The notes beneath the pieces are model-generated. The model worked only from the letters and a program-made list of their open reading frames with translations. It was not told the DNA's origin and did not search any database. This document shows positions 35,499 to 43,673 of a stretch of DNA of 64,000 bases, one piece after another. Each line of letters begins with the position of its first letter. Position 1 is the stretch's first letter. Source of the stretch: Caulobacter sp. UNC279MFTsu5.1 (GTDB lineage: Bacteria > Pseudomonadota > Alphaproteobacteria > Caulobacterales > Caulobacteraceae). A program made the translations under genes and the position numbers. The stretch lies in NCBI RefSeq assembly GCF_900114015.1, contig NZ_FORN01000025.1, positions 1-64,000 on the forward strand, read 5' to 3'.

Positions 35499-38327
35499 GT
35501 GAGCATGCCCGACGACCCCTCTAATGAAGACGTCGCGTCCGTCACGAACTCGACCTCCAGCTCCTGGGGCAAGCGCGGCTCGCGCAAGCCCGCACAGCGG
35601 GGCATCCTGCCGGTCGGGTTCGTGCTGAACGGCATCTACGAGATCAAGCGCTTCATCGCTCGCGGCGGCATGGGCGAGGTCTACGAGGGCGCCAACGTCA
35701 ACGCCGAGGAGCGGGTGGCGGTCAAGGTCATCCTCCCGCATCTGGCCGCCGATCCCAAGGTCCAGGCGCTATTTCGCAAGGAGGCCAAGACCCTCACCAG
35801 CCTGGCCCATCCGGCGCTGGTGCAGTACCGCGTCCTGGCGCGCGAGCCGCGCAAGGACCTGCTGTACATCGTCACCGACTTCATCGACGGCGAGCCGCTG
35901 ACCAACCTGATCGGCCGCCATCCCCCGACCACGGGCGAATTGGTCATGCTCACCCGTCGCCTGGCTGAGGGCCTGCACGCGGCGCACAGCCACGGGGCCA
36001 TCCATCGCGACATCTCTCCCGAAAACGTCCTGCTGCCGGACGGGCTGCTCAGCCGCGCCAAGATCATCGATTTCGGCATCGCCAAGAGCATGGAGATCGG
36101 CGCCCAGACTGTCGTCGGCGATGGCTTCGCCGGAAAGCTCGGCTATGTGGCGCCGGAGCAGTTCGGCGATTTCGACCGGCGTATCGGTCCGTGGACGGAC
36201 ATCTATAGCCTAGCCCTGGTCGTGCTGGCCCTGGCCGGCGGACGGGCGCCGAACATGGGCACGACGCTGGTCGAGGCCATCGATCGCCGACGCGCGGGCG
36301 CCGATATGACCGCCGTGCCGCCGCTGCTGCAGCCGTTGTTCGCTCGCATGCTCAGCCCTGATCCCCGCAGCCGCCCCCAGACCATGGCGGAGGTGATCTC
36401 GGCGCTGGATGCGCTGGATGTTCCGCTTGAGCCACCATCGACGCGGTCTTGGAACCCTGATCCCGGGAATACCACGTCGAAGGAGATCGGATCCGAGATC
36501 GACCGCACAGTGATCCATCTCGGTTCCGAACCGCCCTCCTGGCAGAGCGCCGAACCGCGCGGAGAGGACAGCCTTCCCCTGTCGCTGGCCGCCGCCGCCA
36601 GCGACGGGATCGCGCCCGAGGGCCGTACGATCTTCGCGCCCGAAGAGCCCGCCGTGCAGACGAACGAGCCGCCGCCGACGGACAGATCAATCGACGACGA
36701 CGCCCCAAGACCGGTCACGGATCAGACGCCGTTCTCCGAACCGGCGGCTCCGCCGGCCGTCACGAGCGCGGCATCGTCGCTTCCTTCCCTGGTCTCGGCG
36801 CCGTCGGAGAGCGAGGCGGTCGTCGCTTCCAATCCCACGATCTACGCGCCCGGCGCCGAACCGCCCCCGGAGCCCGATGTCGATCCGCCGCCGAGCGCGA
36901 TCGAGATCGAGCCGCAGGAGAAGGCCACGCGACCGCCTGCCGCCTTCGTCTCGGCAGAACTGGACGAGGAAGAGGATGATGCGACCTCGCCCATCCCTCC
37001 GGCTATGGACGTCGCCTACAGGTCTCCAGGCGGACCGACCGCCAGACCCTCAGGTGAGGAAGAGCGCCAAACTCTAGGAGCGGCGGCGGCGCGTGGCCTC
37101 CCCAAGGGAAGGGTCGTGGCGATCAGCGCGGTGGCGGCCGTCATCGTGGTCGGGGTGGGCTTCGCCGTCCTCTCGTCCCAGAAGAAGGCCGCCCTGCCCG
37201 CGCCGACGCCGCCCGCCACGAGCGCGGCGCCCCTGACCGTCAGCCGGGCCGACGAAGTCCTCGCCGCGGCGCTGCCGAACGTCCCGTGCTCCTGGCTGAC
37301 ACTGAGCCGTGGTCAGAACGCCGATGGCTCGACCAACATCAAGATCTCCGGCGCGGCCGGAGATCCGGCGGGCGCGAACCGCGCGGTGGCCAGCGCGGCG
37401 CGCGCCACCGGTGCGGCTGGCCTGCAGGTCGACACCACCGAGATCCTTCCCGCCGACCCGGCGTCCTGCCCGCTGTTCGACACGGTCAACCGGTTCCGCG
37501 GTCAAAGCGGCGCGGTTCCCAGCCTTGTCGCCCAACAGGCGCGCTTCGAGATCGACCGCGGCATCCAGGGCTGTCCCAAGGGGCTCTGGTCCCAGTCGAT
37601 GATCAACGTCGCGCCTGACCCTTCCAGAGGTTTCAGCCTCATCGCCATACAGCCCTCGGGCCGGCTCCAGCAGTTCACGAGCAATCGCGACCAGTTCGCC
37701 GCCTTGGCCGCCCGCAATCCGGACCTCTACAAAGACCTCGGCGGCGGTCGCTATCGGGTCTCCATGTGCCAGAACGCCCCTGGGCTTGCCGGTGTCCTGA
37801 TGATCGAAGGCGATGGGCCGTTCGACATTGGCCTGCGGCCCGGCGCCATCGAACGGCCGACGCGGGACTTTCCGGCCCGTCTAGGCCAGTTGGCCCAGGC
37901 GCGGGGCTGGACGATGCAGATGGCCTGGTTCCAACTGGTCAACGACCAGCCGGACCTTCCGGAGCAGGCCAGCACCGACGAGGCCGAACGTCATCGCCGG
38001 GAGATGGCCGAAGCCGCCAAGACCGCCGCGGCCGCCGAAGCCGCCAAGGCGGTGGAGCCGGTCGAGGCCGCCGCGCCCGTCGCCGAGCCCCAGAAGCTTC
38101 CGGCCGACTACGTGGCCTGTCGCCGGTTCGTGAACGGGGCTTGGGAAGAACTCGGCTATGCGCAGCGCGCGGCTTGCGTCGAGAAGGTGTTCGCCGGGCG
38201 CTGCGATGTTCTCACCGGCCAGTCAGGCGACATCGCTCTGCGGCGCTACAATGACCGGCTGCAGGCCAAGACTGGGCGCGGCTTCAAGAAGTGGGACAAT
38301 GTCGGCAAGTCCGATTGCGCCAAATAG
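35499..38327 (+). CDS. ppkA: Membrane Ser/Thr protein kinase PpkA of the T6SS phosphorylation switch
   Basis: A 942-aa kinase. The catalytic domain (about residues 47-315) has all key motifs: glycine loop RGGMGEVYEG, AVKVIL (Lys76), HRDISPENVLLP (Asp171) and IIDFGIAK (Asp191). An acidic, proline-rich linker (about 320-535) precedes one membrane helix (about 537-560). A periplasmic region of about 380 residues contains two Cys-containing subdomains and an Ala-rich helix. It should phosphorylate Fha and trigger assembly. Start is GTG 35499 (AAAGAGA eight bases upstream) or ATG 35505. It ends the tssA operon. Confidence 0.92.
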   Translation: MSMPDDPSNEDVASVTNSTSSSWGKRGSRKPAQRGILPVGFVLNGIYEIKRFIARGGMGEVYEGANVNAEERVAVKVILPHLAADPKVQALFRKEAKTLTSLAHPALVQYRVLAREPRKDLLYIVTDFIDGEPLTNLIGRHPPTTGELVMLTRRLAEGLHAAHSHGAIHRDISPENVLLPDGLLSRAKIIDFGIAKSMEIGAQTVVGDGFAGKLGYVAPEQFGDFDRRIGPWTDIYSLALVVLALAGGRAPNMGTTLVEAIDRRRAGADMTAVPPLLQPLFARMLSPDPRSRPQTMAEVISALDALDVPLEPPSTRSWNPDPGNTTSKEIGSEIDRTVIHLGSEPPSWQSAEPRGEDSLPLSLAAAASDGIAPEGRTIFAPEEPAVQTNEPPPTDRSIDDDAPRPVTDQTPFSEPAAPPAVTSAASSLPSLVSAPSESEAVVASNPTIYAPGAEPPPEPDVDPPPSAIEIEPQEKATRPPAAFVSAELDEEEDDATSPIPPAMDVAYRSPGGPTARPSGEEERQTLGAAAARGLPKGRVVAISAVAAVIVVGVGFAVLSSQKKAALPAPTPPATSAAPLTVSRADEVLAAALPNVPCSWLTLSRGQNADGSTNIKISGAAGDPAGANRAVASAARATGAAGLQVDTTEILPADPASCPLFDTVNRFRGQSGAVPSLVAQQARFEIDRGIQGCPKGLWSQSMINVAPDPSRGFSLIAIQPSGRLQQFTSNRDQFAALAARNPDLYKDLGGGRYRVSMCQNAPGLAGVLMIEGDGPFDIGLRPGAIERPTRDFPARLGQLAQARGWTMQMAWFQLVNDQPDLPEQASTDEAERHRREMAEAAKTAAAAEAAKAVEPVEAAAPVAEPQKLPADYVACRRFVNGAWEELGYAQRAACVEKVFAGRCDVLTGQSGDIALRRYNDRLQAKTGRGFKKWDNVGKSDCAK

Positions 38328-38359
38328 AAGCGCCGGCGTCGTGCTTGCGCCGGAAACTA

Positions 38360-38420
38360 GGTCGGATGAGCCTCGGTCGTTCGCCGACCGAAACGGCGAA
38401 GAGCCGGTGCTCATCCGACC
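38360..38420. repeat. Nested palindrome downstream of ppkA
   Basis: Perfect 12-bp arms GGTCGGATGAGC (38360-38371) and GCTCATCCGACC (38409-38420) enclose a second perfect hairpin, TCGGTCG/CGACCGA with a 5-base loop (38373-38391). It lies in the gap between convergent genes and could end transcription of the T6SS operon. It has no T-tract, so it may instead be a REP-type repeat unit. Confidence 0.7.
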
Positions 38421-38498
38421 GCCCTCCCCCAAGGGCGAGGCGCGGCGGTCGACGGGTGTCTGACGCCGCGGCCTAAACGTTGCCACGAGTGGCGAGGA

Positions 38499-38867
38499 TC
38501 ACGATTTCTCCGCGTCCAGCGCGTCGGTGATCACTCGCTTGGCCGTCTCGCATCGACTCTCGGCGAACCGGGAATCCGGAGCCGACGAGGCCTTGGCGTC
38601 GGTCTCGCGCGCGATCGCCTCGGCCGCAGCCTGATCGATCGCGCGCCGCAGCTCGCTCAATCGCCTGTCGGCCGCAGCCATGCTGGCCCAGAAGCTCTTG
38701 TCCTGCGGCGTTGGCTCCCACCCGGCGCCCGCCGTCGATCTCGGCGCGAACGGCGGCTCTTCAGCCATCGCCGCCGCAGCGGCGGTCTCGCCGCCGGCGA
38801 TCAGGCTCTTGGCGCGGGCGAGGATCGCGCTCGGGATCTTGAGCAGCGGCACGCTAGGCGACGACAT
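38499..38867 (-). CDS. Small alanine-rich protein of unknown function
   Basis: A 122-aa protein I do not recognise. The first part (LLKIPSAILARAKSLIAGGE) is weakly amphipathic; the middle has WEPTPQDKSFWASMAAADRR followed by a charged helix to the end. No signal peptide or membrane segment is obvious. ATG 38867 is chosen because it overlaps the upstream gene by 14 bp; ATG 38882 is the alternative. It lies next to ppkA on the opposite strand, so a T6SS link is possible but unproven. Confidence 0.5.
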   Translation of the reverse strand: MSSPSVPLLKIPSAILARAKSLIAGGETAAAAAMAEEPPFAPRSTAGAGWEPTPQDKSFWASMAAADRRLSELRRAIDQAAAEAIARETDAKASSAPDSRFAESRCETAKRVITDALDAEKS

Positions 38868-39078
38868 GGATCTTGCGCTCACAGTCGCGGATCGCCGACT
38901 TCGCGAAGCCCACGACCATCTCGGTCACGCGGGTGAGATCGTTTTCGGCGACGCCGTGATCGCGAGCCCAGATCTTGACGGCGTGCTTGAGAATGCTCGC
39001 GGCGGGATCAGAGGCGAACGCGCCGGAAAATTCATCGGCGATAGGACGTTCGTTGAAGACAGCTGCGTCGAGAGACAT
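38854..39078 (-). CDS. Small protein of unknown function
   Basis: A 74-aa protein, MSLDAAVFNERPIAD at the start and CERKIHVVA at the end, with a central helix (ASILKHAVKIWARDHG). ATG 39078 is chosen over a longer frame because AGGAA lies seven bases upstream. It overlaps and probably couples to the 122-aa gene. I recognise neither product. Confidence 0.5.
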   Translation of the reverse strand: MSLDAAVFNERPIADEFSGAFASDPAASILKHAVKIWARDHGVAENDLTRVTEMVVGFAKSAIRDCERKIHVVA

Positions 39079-39377
39079 GGCGAGGTTCCTGATGCAACGT
39101 GGGGATCGCGCTGGATCGTCGGCGCGACGTCGGAAAGCGTTCGGCAAGTCGGACCCGACCGATGGGGATGGCCGGGTCCGAGAGGCCGCTTAAACGGTCC
39201 GCGGTGACGGGCCGAGTGCGGTGTGGATCGTGACGACGCTCCAACCAAGGCGATTGACTGGGATATCCCGCGGCCGCCTGGGCTGTGGTCGTCGCAACCT
39301 ACGCGTCGAAACATGTCGGAGGGACCGCCGCGTCGAATGTGCGGATCTGCACATCGCCGGAAATAAAGGTTTCTTAG
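39079..39377. other. Intergenic stretch upstream of the small-gene pair
   Basis: About 300 bp between the end of the cyclase operon and the small-gene pair. It should contain the promoter of the pair. I see no convincing gene and no clear boxes. Confidence 0.4.
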
Positions 39378-39393
39378 CGCGCCGGACGGCGCG
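39361..39393 (-). terminator. Hairpin terminator after the cyclase gene
   Basis: Immediately after the stop, on the minus strand, the arms CGCGCCG and CGGCGCG (39378-39393) form a tight GC hairpin, followed by CTAAGAAACCTTTATTT. This is a plausible intrinsic terminator with a short, imperfect T-tract. Confidence 0.55.
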
Positions 39394-39394
39394 A

Positions 39395-41182
39395 TCAGGC
39401 CCGCGTCAGGTTGAAGATCGGGGTCGCCGGGAAGCCCTTGCGCCCTTGGGTGCGCCCGACATAGCCGCAGCGCACGCGGTCGCCGTGCAAGGTCGCCAGT
39501 GCTCCGGCCAGAGCCTCGCTGACGCAGGCCGAGCCTGGAGCGACGTCGGGCTCGATACGCGCGGCGACCACCACGTGGGCGCCGATCACCGCTGGGGCCT
39601 TGGTCAGCGGATTGGCGCCCAGGTGCACCGGCCCGTAGTGCCCGCCGATCCGCAGGCCCAGGCCCCGCGGCAGGCCCAGGGCCCGAAGATCCAGGGCGCG
39701 ATGGGCCTCCTGCAGGGCCAAGGCGGCGACGGCGGCCTCGATCGGATGGTCGAAGACCAGGAACAGGCCGTCCCCCCAGGTTTCGACGTGCCGCGGACCG
39801 GCGTCCAGGCCCTCGACGACCTTGGCCATCCGGCCCATCACCGTCTCGAAGAAGGCCGGGATTTGGTCGTCGCGCAAGGATCCGAAGCCCTTCACGTCGG
39901 CGAACAGCATGGCCTTCGTCGCTCGGGAGGCGGAGATGTCGGCGCCTGGTCGGGAGACTGGAGGCGGTGGTGGACGACGCACCGGGATGACCTCTTGCCG
40001 GCGGCCGCCCTTGGCCCAATAGGCCAGATCCACCGCTACGCCAGCCGGTCCAAGGGCCGCGTGGCCGTCCCAGACCGCGACCTGGATCGCCTCGGTCGCC
40101 AGGGTCTGGGCGCGCAGCACCGCGCAGCCCATGGCGATCTGGCTGGCGTAGGCGAACACCTGCTCGTCGCCGACATAGGGATCCTGCGAAGCGTAGCGCA
40201 CGGATGCGGCCTGGGCGAAGCAGCGCTCGAAGCGCTCGACCCAGTTGGTCCCGAAGGGCGCGACCGACACGGCGACGAAGGACTCCAGGTTCACCGGCAG
40301 GACTAGGTGCAGTTCGGCGCCGGCTTCCAGCAAGGCCTCGGCGAAGACGATGTCGGCGCCGGCGGCCAGGCCGCCGTAGGCGAAGCCGATCCCCTGCTCC
40401 CGCACCAGGCGGTCCGCCTCGCCGCGCAGGCTGCTGTCCAATCCGCCGCTCAATCCTCCGCTCAGGGCGCCCTCGCGGGAGGCGTCCAGGATGTGGCCGG
40501 TGAAATGAGCGCAAACCGGCGGCCGGAAGGCGGCCAGCCAGGTTGGATCGACACCGGTCTCGCGGCACAGCATCTCCAGCTGGCGCAGGGTCGAGGCGTG
40601 GGCCGCGAAAGCCCGGGGCGCACGTGCCAGAGCCTCCACCATTGTCGCGCGCGCGGCGTCCAGCTCGCCGGTCAGGAACCACGCCTCGGCCCGGCTGGCG
40701 GCCTCGTAATAGGCCGCCTCCCCGGTCAATCCCGGCGGTGGCGGACTCCTCAGAGCCGCCGCCGCCAAGGCCTGACCGCCCGCTCGATCTCCCGCAACGA
40801 GCGTCATGGTCGCGGCGTTGACCGCGCCGTAGAGGCCGCCGAACCGTTGGAAGAGCGCGTGGTAGCGCCGCGTGGAGGCCCTGGCGAAGGCCGTGCGGCG
40901 CGGTCCGCGCGCGGCCAGGGCGACATCCTTTAGGAGGCGCGCGCCCAGGGCGATGGCGTCGGGATCGTCGTCGACCCGGTCCAGCCCCAGGCGGACATAT
41001 TCAGCCCGCGCGAAATCGACAGCCCCGGCCCGCGCCAAGCAAAGCACGGCCTGATACGCGATCCTCAGCGAGGTCTCGCCCGCCCCCAGGGCGGCGCGGG
41101 CGAGATCATAGGCGGCGAGGATCTCGCCGCGCTGGATCAGCGCGGCGATCTTGTCCTCGTCGAAGGCTGTCGCCTCGATCAG
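39395..41182 (-). CDS. TPR / SLOG-like / class III nucleotidyl cyclase protein
   Basis: About 595 aa if started at CTG 41182. Helical TPR-like repeats fill about residues 1-215. A Rossmann-like segment follows (about 223-390: AHFTGHILDAS, then FAYGGLAAGADIVFAEALLE and HLVLPV), whose GG-x-x-x-GAD pattern resembles SLOG nucleotide sensors. The class III cyclase domain (about 420-555) keeps both metal aspartates (FADVKGF, Asp429; WGDG, Asp471) and the late Arg542. The usual start GTG 41047 would drop 45 residues that read as clear TPR sequence, so translation probably begins at CTG 41182, overlapping the previous stop, after GGGGGCAGGG. Membrane segments are absent. Product nucleotide uncertain. 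Confidence 0.75.
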   Translation of the reverse strand: MIEATAFDEDKIAALIQRGEILAAYDLARAALGAGETSLRIAYQAVLCLARAGAVDFARAEYVRLGLDRVDDDPDAIALGARLLKDVALAARGPRRTAFARASTRRYHALFQRFGGLYGAVNAATMTLVAGDRAGGQALAAAALRSPPPPGLTGEAAYYEAASRAEAWFLTGELDAARATMVEALARAPRAFAAHASTLRQLEMLCRETGVDPTWLAAFRPPVCAHFTGHILDASREGALSGGLSGGLDSSLRGEADRLVREQGIGFAYGGLAAGADIVFAEALLEAGAELHLVLPVNLESFVAVSVAPFGTNWVERFERCFAQAASVRYASQDPYVGDEQVFAYASQIAMGCAVLRAQTLATEAIQVAVWDGHAALGPAGVAVDLAYWAKGGRRQEVIPVRRPPPPPVSRPGADISASRATKAMLFADVKGFGSLRDDQIPAFFETVMGRMAKVVEGLDAGPRHVETWGDGLFLVFDHPIEAAVAALALQEAHRALDLRALGLPRGLGLRIGGHYGPVHLGANPLTKAPAVIGAHVVVAARIEPDVAPGSACVSEALAGALATLHGDRVRCGYVGRTQGRKGFPATPIFNLTRA

Positions 41183-41577
41183 GGCACCCTGCCCCCGCCG
41201 TTTTCGATCTTTGGATCCAGAATGATGTTCTGTTTGTGCGAGTCGGTCATGAACAGGCTGTAGATGTATTCACCAACCCGCTTGTCTTCATAGGTGATCG
41301 TGAAGCACGTGAAGGGCTTCTGCGGCACGTCGTAAAGAAATTCGATCCAGGTATAGCTGGAGAAGTTAATCCCGAAGTCGTCCGTGAAGATGATCGGGCG
41401 CTTCTGGAACGTCCAGCCGACGCCGATGAGGTCGTCGCTCAGCCGGAAGACCAATCGGCTCGGCGTGTCGAGTTTCAGCGACAGCGGAACCGGATTATCG
41501 GGATCGAGAACGTTCATGAAGTTGACGTTGTCGGCGATGCCGACGACCAATTCGACGATCGGTAGTGACTCTGTCAT
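41179..41577 (-). CDS. 132-aa protein of unknown function in the TIR/cyclase operon
   Basis: A small, beta-rich protein without signal peptide or membrane helix (MTESLPIVELVVGIADN, SRLVFRLSDD, FTITYEDKRVGEYIYSLFM). I do not recognise the family. It is locked between the two signalling genes: its ATG overlaps the TIR gene stop, and its stop overlaps the probable CTG start of the cyclase gene. Base composition is clearly lower in GC than its neighbours, a possible sign of separate origin. Confidence 0.7.
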   Translation of the reverse strand: MTESLPIVELVVGIADNVNFMNVLDPDNPVPLSLKLDTPSRLVFRLSDDLIGVGWTFQKRPIIFTDDFGINFSSYTWIEFLYDVPQKPFTCFTITYEDKRVGEYIYSLFMTDSHKQNIILDPKIENGGGRVP

Positions 41578-43637
41578 GTGAAACCCCCTTGGACAGTGGC
41601 GCCAGCTAGAGGCGACTCTCGCCAGAATGCAAGGAAGCCGGGATAGGCATAGCCCTGTTTTCTCAGGTCCTTCACGATCGTCTGGGCCTGGTCGCGTTGT
41701 CCCTGGGCCAGATACGCGCGCGCAAGAATGTCGAGGCTGGTCGAAGACAGGGATCGGCGGCGCGGTGACAAGGCCGAGATCGCCGCCGCCGGCTGCCCCG
41801 CCGCCAGGTGGGCCGCGCCATAGAGGGCCGCGCGCTCGGCCGCCGTTTCACGCGATCCCGACGTGCGGTCCAGCCGATCCAGCAGCGCCAGAGCCAAGCT
41901 TCGCGCGCCTGCCGGATCGCCGCCGAGCCGCGCCAGGGTGATCGCCTGCACGTCCAGCCGCCCGTCAAGATCGATGCGCCAGGTCCGGGCCTCGTCACCG
42001 GTCCGGAGTCCGGCCAGGGTAGTGGCGGCCTGGGCGTGGGCCGCGCGCGCCTGCGTCAACCCGGCTGACCAGGCGGCGAAGTCCGCCGCGTCCAGTTGGC
42101 CGATCAGCAAGTATTCGCGCCAGCGAGCGTTCGTCGGGTCCAGGGCCGCCAATTCGCGCAGCCCGTTCAGGGCATGGGCCGAGCGCGCTGCGCCTTGGGT
42201 GACCTGGCCCAGATCCAACTCCAGCCGCGCCAGGGCCAATTGGGCGGCCAGGTTGCGGGCGGCCAGCGGCTTGTCGGTCGGCGCCTTCGCCGAGGCGGCC
42301 GCCAACAGGGATGCCGCGCCCTCGCGCTCGGCATAGGCTTCGCGGGGGCGTCCCAGCTTGGCCAGGGAATCGGCCACCCAGGCGTGGGCGTCCACCGCGT
42401 CGACCAGACGGTCCTGGTCGTCCGGCGCCCGGATCCGTTCGGCCTCAAACCCGGCCAGGGCGGCGCGGAAGGTGGTCAGCGCCTCTTCCGCCCGGCCCTG
42501 CTCCAGCAGCAGGGTGCCGAGATTGCTTTTGGCATAAGCGACCTCCAGCCTCCAGTCGGCGCGGGACGGATCCAGCCTCACGAGCGTCTGGGCCAGCTCG
42601 CCATAGCGCTTGAAACCCTGTTCGGCGCCAGCGGTGTCGCCCTGGCGCCATTGCATATAGGCTAGCCAGTAGACGTTCTGGGCCTCGTCGAAGATCCGCT
42701 CGCCGTTGTCGGGCGCGCGGGCGGCCAGTTCATGCGTGGTGGATGCGGCCTGGCCGAAGGCGTCGCGGGCGCCGGACAGGTCGCCGCGTTGCTCCCGGAT
42801 CGTGCCCAGCAGCGTCTGGGCCTTGGCCCGCTGGGCCAGCGCCCTGTCGTCCAGCTGATCCGTGCGCGCTTTGCCATAGTAAGCCAGCACCTTAGCGCTC
42901 ACGCCGTCCAGGACGTCCAACCGTCCCACCGGCTCCAGCTGTTCGCGCAGGTCGCCCAACATGTAGGCCACCAGGGCCTCGGTCTCGTCGCGCTGGTTGC
43001 GGGCGATCTGCCGCGACTTCAGCGTGGCGACAGTCATCGCGCCCATGGCGAGGGTCACGACCACGGCCACGGCGGTGAAGGCGGCCATCAGGCGCATGCC
43101 GCGGCGGGCGTCGCGCTGGACCAATTGGTCGAGGCGAACGTCCAGCAGCCGGGCGGCGATCTTCAGCCGCGCCAAGCGCAGTCCGTCAGCGTCGCGCCGC
43201 GGATCCACGGCCAGGGGTTCAACGCCCGTCGGCAAGGCCGCCCGCAAGGCCGGCGGCAACACCTCGGCCAGCGGCGCGCCCTTCGGCGTCGTGGGCGCGA
43301 TCACGCAGATGACCTGGCCAAGACCGTGGTCCTCCAGGAAGTAGGCCGCCTCCTGGTCCACCCAGCGCGAGACGGCCGAGGCCGGGGAGCAGAGCACGAT
43401 CAGGGCGTCGGAGCGGTCCAGCGCGTCACGGATCACCCCGCCTAGATCGGGCGAGGCGCTCAGCTCGTCGCGGTCGCGGAAGATCGGCGTCAGCCGCCGC
43501 GTCGACATCTCGCCGCTGGTCGTGGCCAGGCGGCGGGGCGCGCGATAGGTCTCCAGGACGCGATGCAGCCATTCGGCGGCTTTGCGGTCCTGGTGGCTAT
43601 AGCTGATAAAGGCCCGGTAGCGCGGTCGGCTGTCCAT
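41574..43637 (-). CDS. Membrane-anchored TIR-domain protein with TPR repeats
   Basis: A 687-aa protein. The TIR domain (about residues 5-140) opens with RYRAFISYSHQDRKAAEWL, and has IFRDRDELSAS and the SRWVDQEAAYF motif. Glu96 there is at the place of the catalytic glutamate of TIR NADases. One membrane helix lies at about 182-206, followed by about 450 residues of TPR-type helical repeats. It may hydrolyse NAD or serve as a signalling scaffold; the sequence alone cannot decide. ATG 43637 is chosen because the TIR fold begins here; GGGGA precedes it. It heads the three-gene operon and is only 36 bp from the divergent CRP-like gene. Confidence 0.82.
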   Translation of the reverse strand: MDSRPRYRAFISYSHQDRKAAEWLHRVLETYRAPRRLATTSGEMSTRRLTPIFRDRDELSASPDLGGVIRDALDRSDALIVLCSPASAVSRWVDQEAAYFLEDHGLGQVICVIAPTTPKGAPLAEVLPPALRAALPTGVEPLAVDPRRDADGLRLARLKIAARLLDVRLDQLVQRDARRGMRLMAAFTAVAVVVTLAMGAMTVATLKSRQIARNQRDETEALVAYMLGDLREQLEPVGRLDVLDGVSAKVLAYYGKARTDQLDDRALAQRAKAQTLLGTIREQRGDLSGARDAFGQAASTTHELAARAPDNGERIFDEAQNVYWLAYMQWRQGDTAGAEQGFKRYGELAQTLVRLDPSRADWRLEVAYAKSNLGTLLLEQGRAEEALTTFRAALAGFEAERIRAPDDQDRLVDAVDAHAWVADSLAKLGRPREAYAEREGAASLLAAASAKAPTDKPLAARNLAAQLALARLELDLGQVTQGAARSAHALNGLRELAALDPTNARWREYLLIGQLDAADFAAWSAGLTQARAAHAQAATTLAGLRTGDEARTWRIDLDGRLDVQAITLARLGGDPAGARSLALALLDRLDRTSGSRETAAERAALYGAAHLAAGQPAAAISALSPRRRSLSSTSLDILARAYLAQGQRDQAQTIVKDLRKQGYAYPGFLAFWRESPLAGATVQGGFT

Positions 43638-43673
43638 TCGTCGTCCCCAATCGACTGTGCAGGAGCGTTCTCG

